64,000 nucleotides of DNA, taken from the NCBI GenBank assembly GCA_963778375.1, contig CAVZTX010000006.1:124001-188000 (forward strand), read 5' to 3'. The position numbers and the translations under genes are program-made. The notes below the pieces were generated by a model. The model saw only the letters and a list, made by a program, of their open reading frames with translations. It was not told where the DNA came from and did not search any database. Below, in pieces: positions 63,809 through 64,000 of this stretch; position 1 is the first letter of the stretch, and each line of letters begins with the position of its first letter. The stretch is from CAVZTX01 sp963778375. Lineage in GTDB: Bacteria; Chloroflexota; Ktedonobacteria; Ktedonobacterales; Ktedonobacteraceae.

Positions 63809-64000
63809 TGACAACCACATACAAGCAGGACATCCAAGCAGCCAGATTGGCACGATCTGTAAATCAAGGTTCAAAGGAGTTTGACAGAATGATTACGAGA
63901 GCGAAAAAAGCAAATCGGCTAAGGCGTAGAAATTCAATCCTTACGAACATGCTCCGTATCATGCGTGACAACGGCGCAAGCGAACGGTCACTAAAAAAAG
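63809..64000 (+). CDS. Unknown basic protein, partial at right edge
   Basis: The open frame from ATG 63809 runs off the window. It reads MTTTYKQDIQAARLARSVNQ, then RAKKANRLRRRNSILTNMLR. It is rich in Arg and Lys and helical. I do not recognise it. Only 64 codons are visible. Confidence 0.4.

Noticed and set aside
63618..63884. 88-residue plus-strand ORF
   Set aside because: Low-complexity reading of an intergenic stretch that overlaps the better frame from 63809.

Overview
Organism. The window (about 52% GC by eye) looks like a chromosomal segment of a large-genome, soil-type bacterium of the phylum Chloroflexota, most likely class Ktedonobacteria. This is inferred from gene style: a transmembrane Ser/Thr kinase, a PrsW-like protease with a Pro/Tyr/Gly-rich tail, a Ycf45-like AAA+/R3H protein, NLR-like STAND proteins, many short dispersed palindromic repeats, and a tRNA-Ile/tRNA-Ala/5S unit that lacks 16S and 23S. 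No 16S is present, so the assignment is not proven. Layout. 1-8.5 kb: kinase (cut by the left edge), PrsW-like protease, AAA/R3H plus GNAT pair, and the pyridoxal-phosphate synthase genes pdxS-pdxT. 8.6-17.3 kb: MITE-like element, IS5 relic, TIM-barrel-like protein, MazF-type toxin-antitoxin pair, the tRNA-Ile/tRNA-Ala/5S operon, ECF sigma/anti-sigma, a UbiA prenyltransferase/methyltransferase pair, a BNR-like protein, a CopG-like mini-ORF and tRNA-Pro. 17.4-31 kb: MBL hydrolase, radical SAM/SPASM protein, a sigma-like/HTH pair, methyltransferase, ffh, L,D-transpeptidase lipoprotein, GH57, HNH endonuclease, tRNA-Pro, tRNA-Asn, and a HigBA-type pair. 31.4-43 kb: a respiratory block, with cydDCAB on the plus strand converging on a formate dehydrogenase operon whose catalytic subunit carries an in-frame TGA read as selenocysteine. 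43-47 kb: EamA transporter and a small catabolic operon (HpcH/HpaI aldolase, 2-hydroxyacid dehydrogenase, cyclase, DinB-like). 47-57.5 kb: two NLR-like STAND proteins (a NACHT-like ATPase with about 30 helical repeats and a TIR-NB-ARC-TPR protein) around a rhodanese/DUF5996/DsbA-like group. 57.8-64 kb: ATP-dependent DNA ligase, HIT, DUF1801, LigD phosphoesterase fragment, PPOX protein, TetR and nitroreductase. Working together. PdxS and PdxT form PLP synthase. Formate dehydrogenase and cytochrome bd could form a formate-to-oxygen electron path. CydDC is normally needed to mature cytochrome bd. The two STAND proteins look like intracellular surveillance or defence proteins. Peculiarities. Nine +1 frameshifts fall in otherwise intact genes between 34.7 and 59.3 kb and none was seen in the first 34 kb. 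This pattern could come from sequencing insertions or from gene decay. Short dispersed repeats occur both between genes and inside coding sequences (cydD, cydC, the end of the nrfD-like gene).
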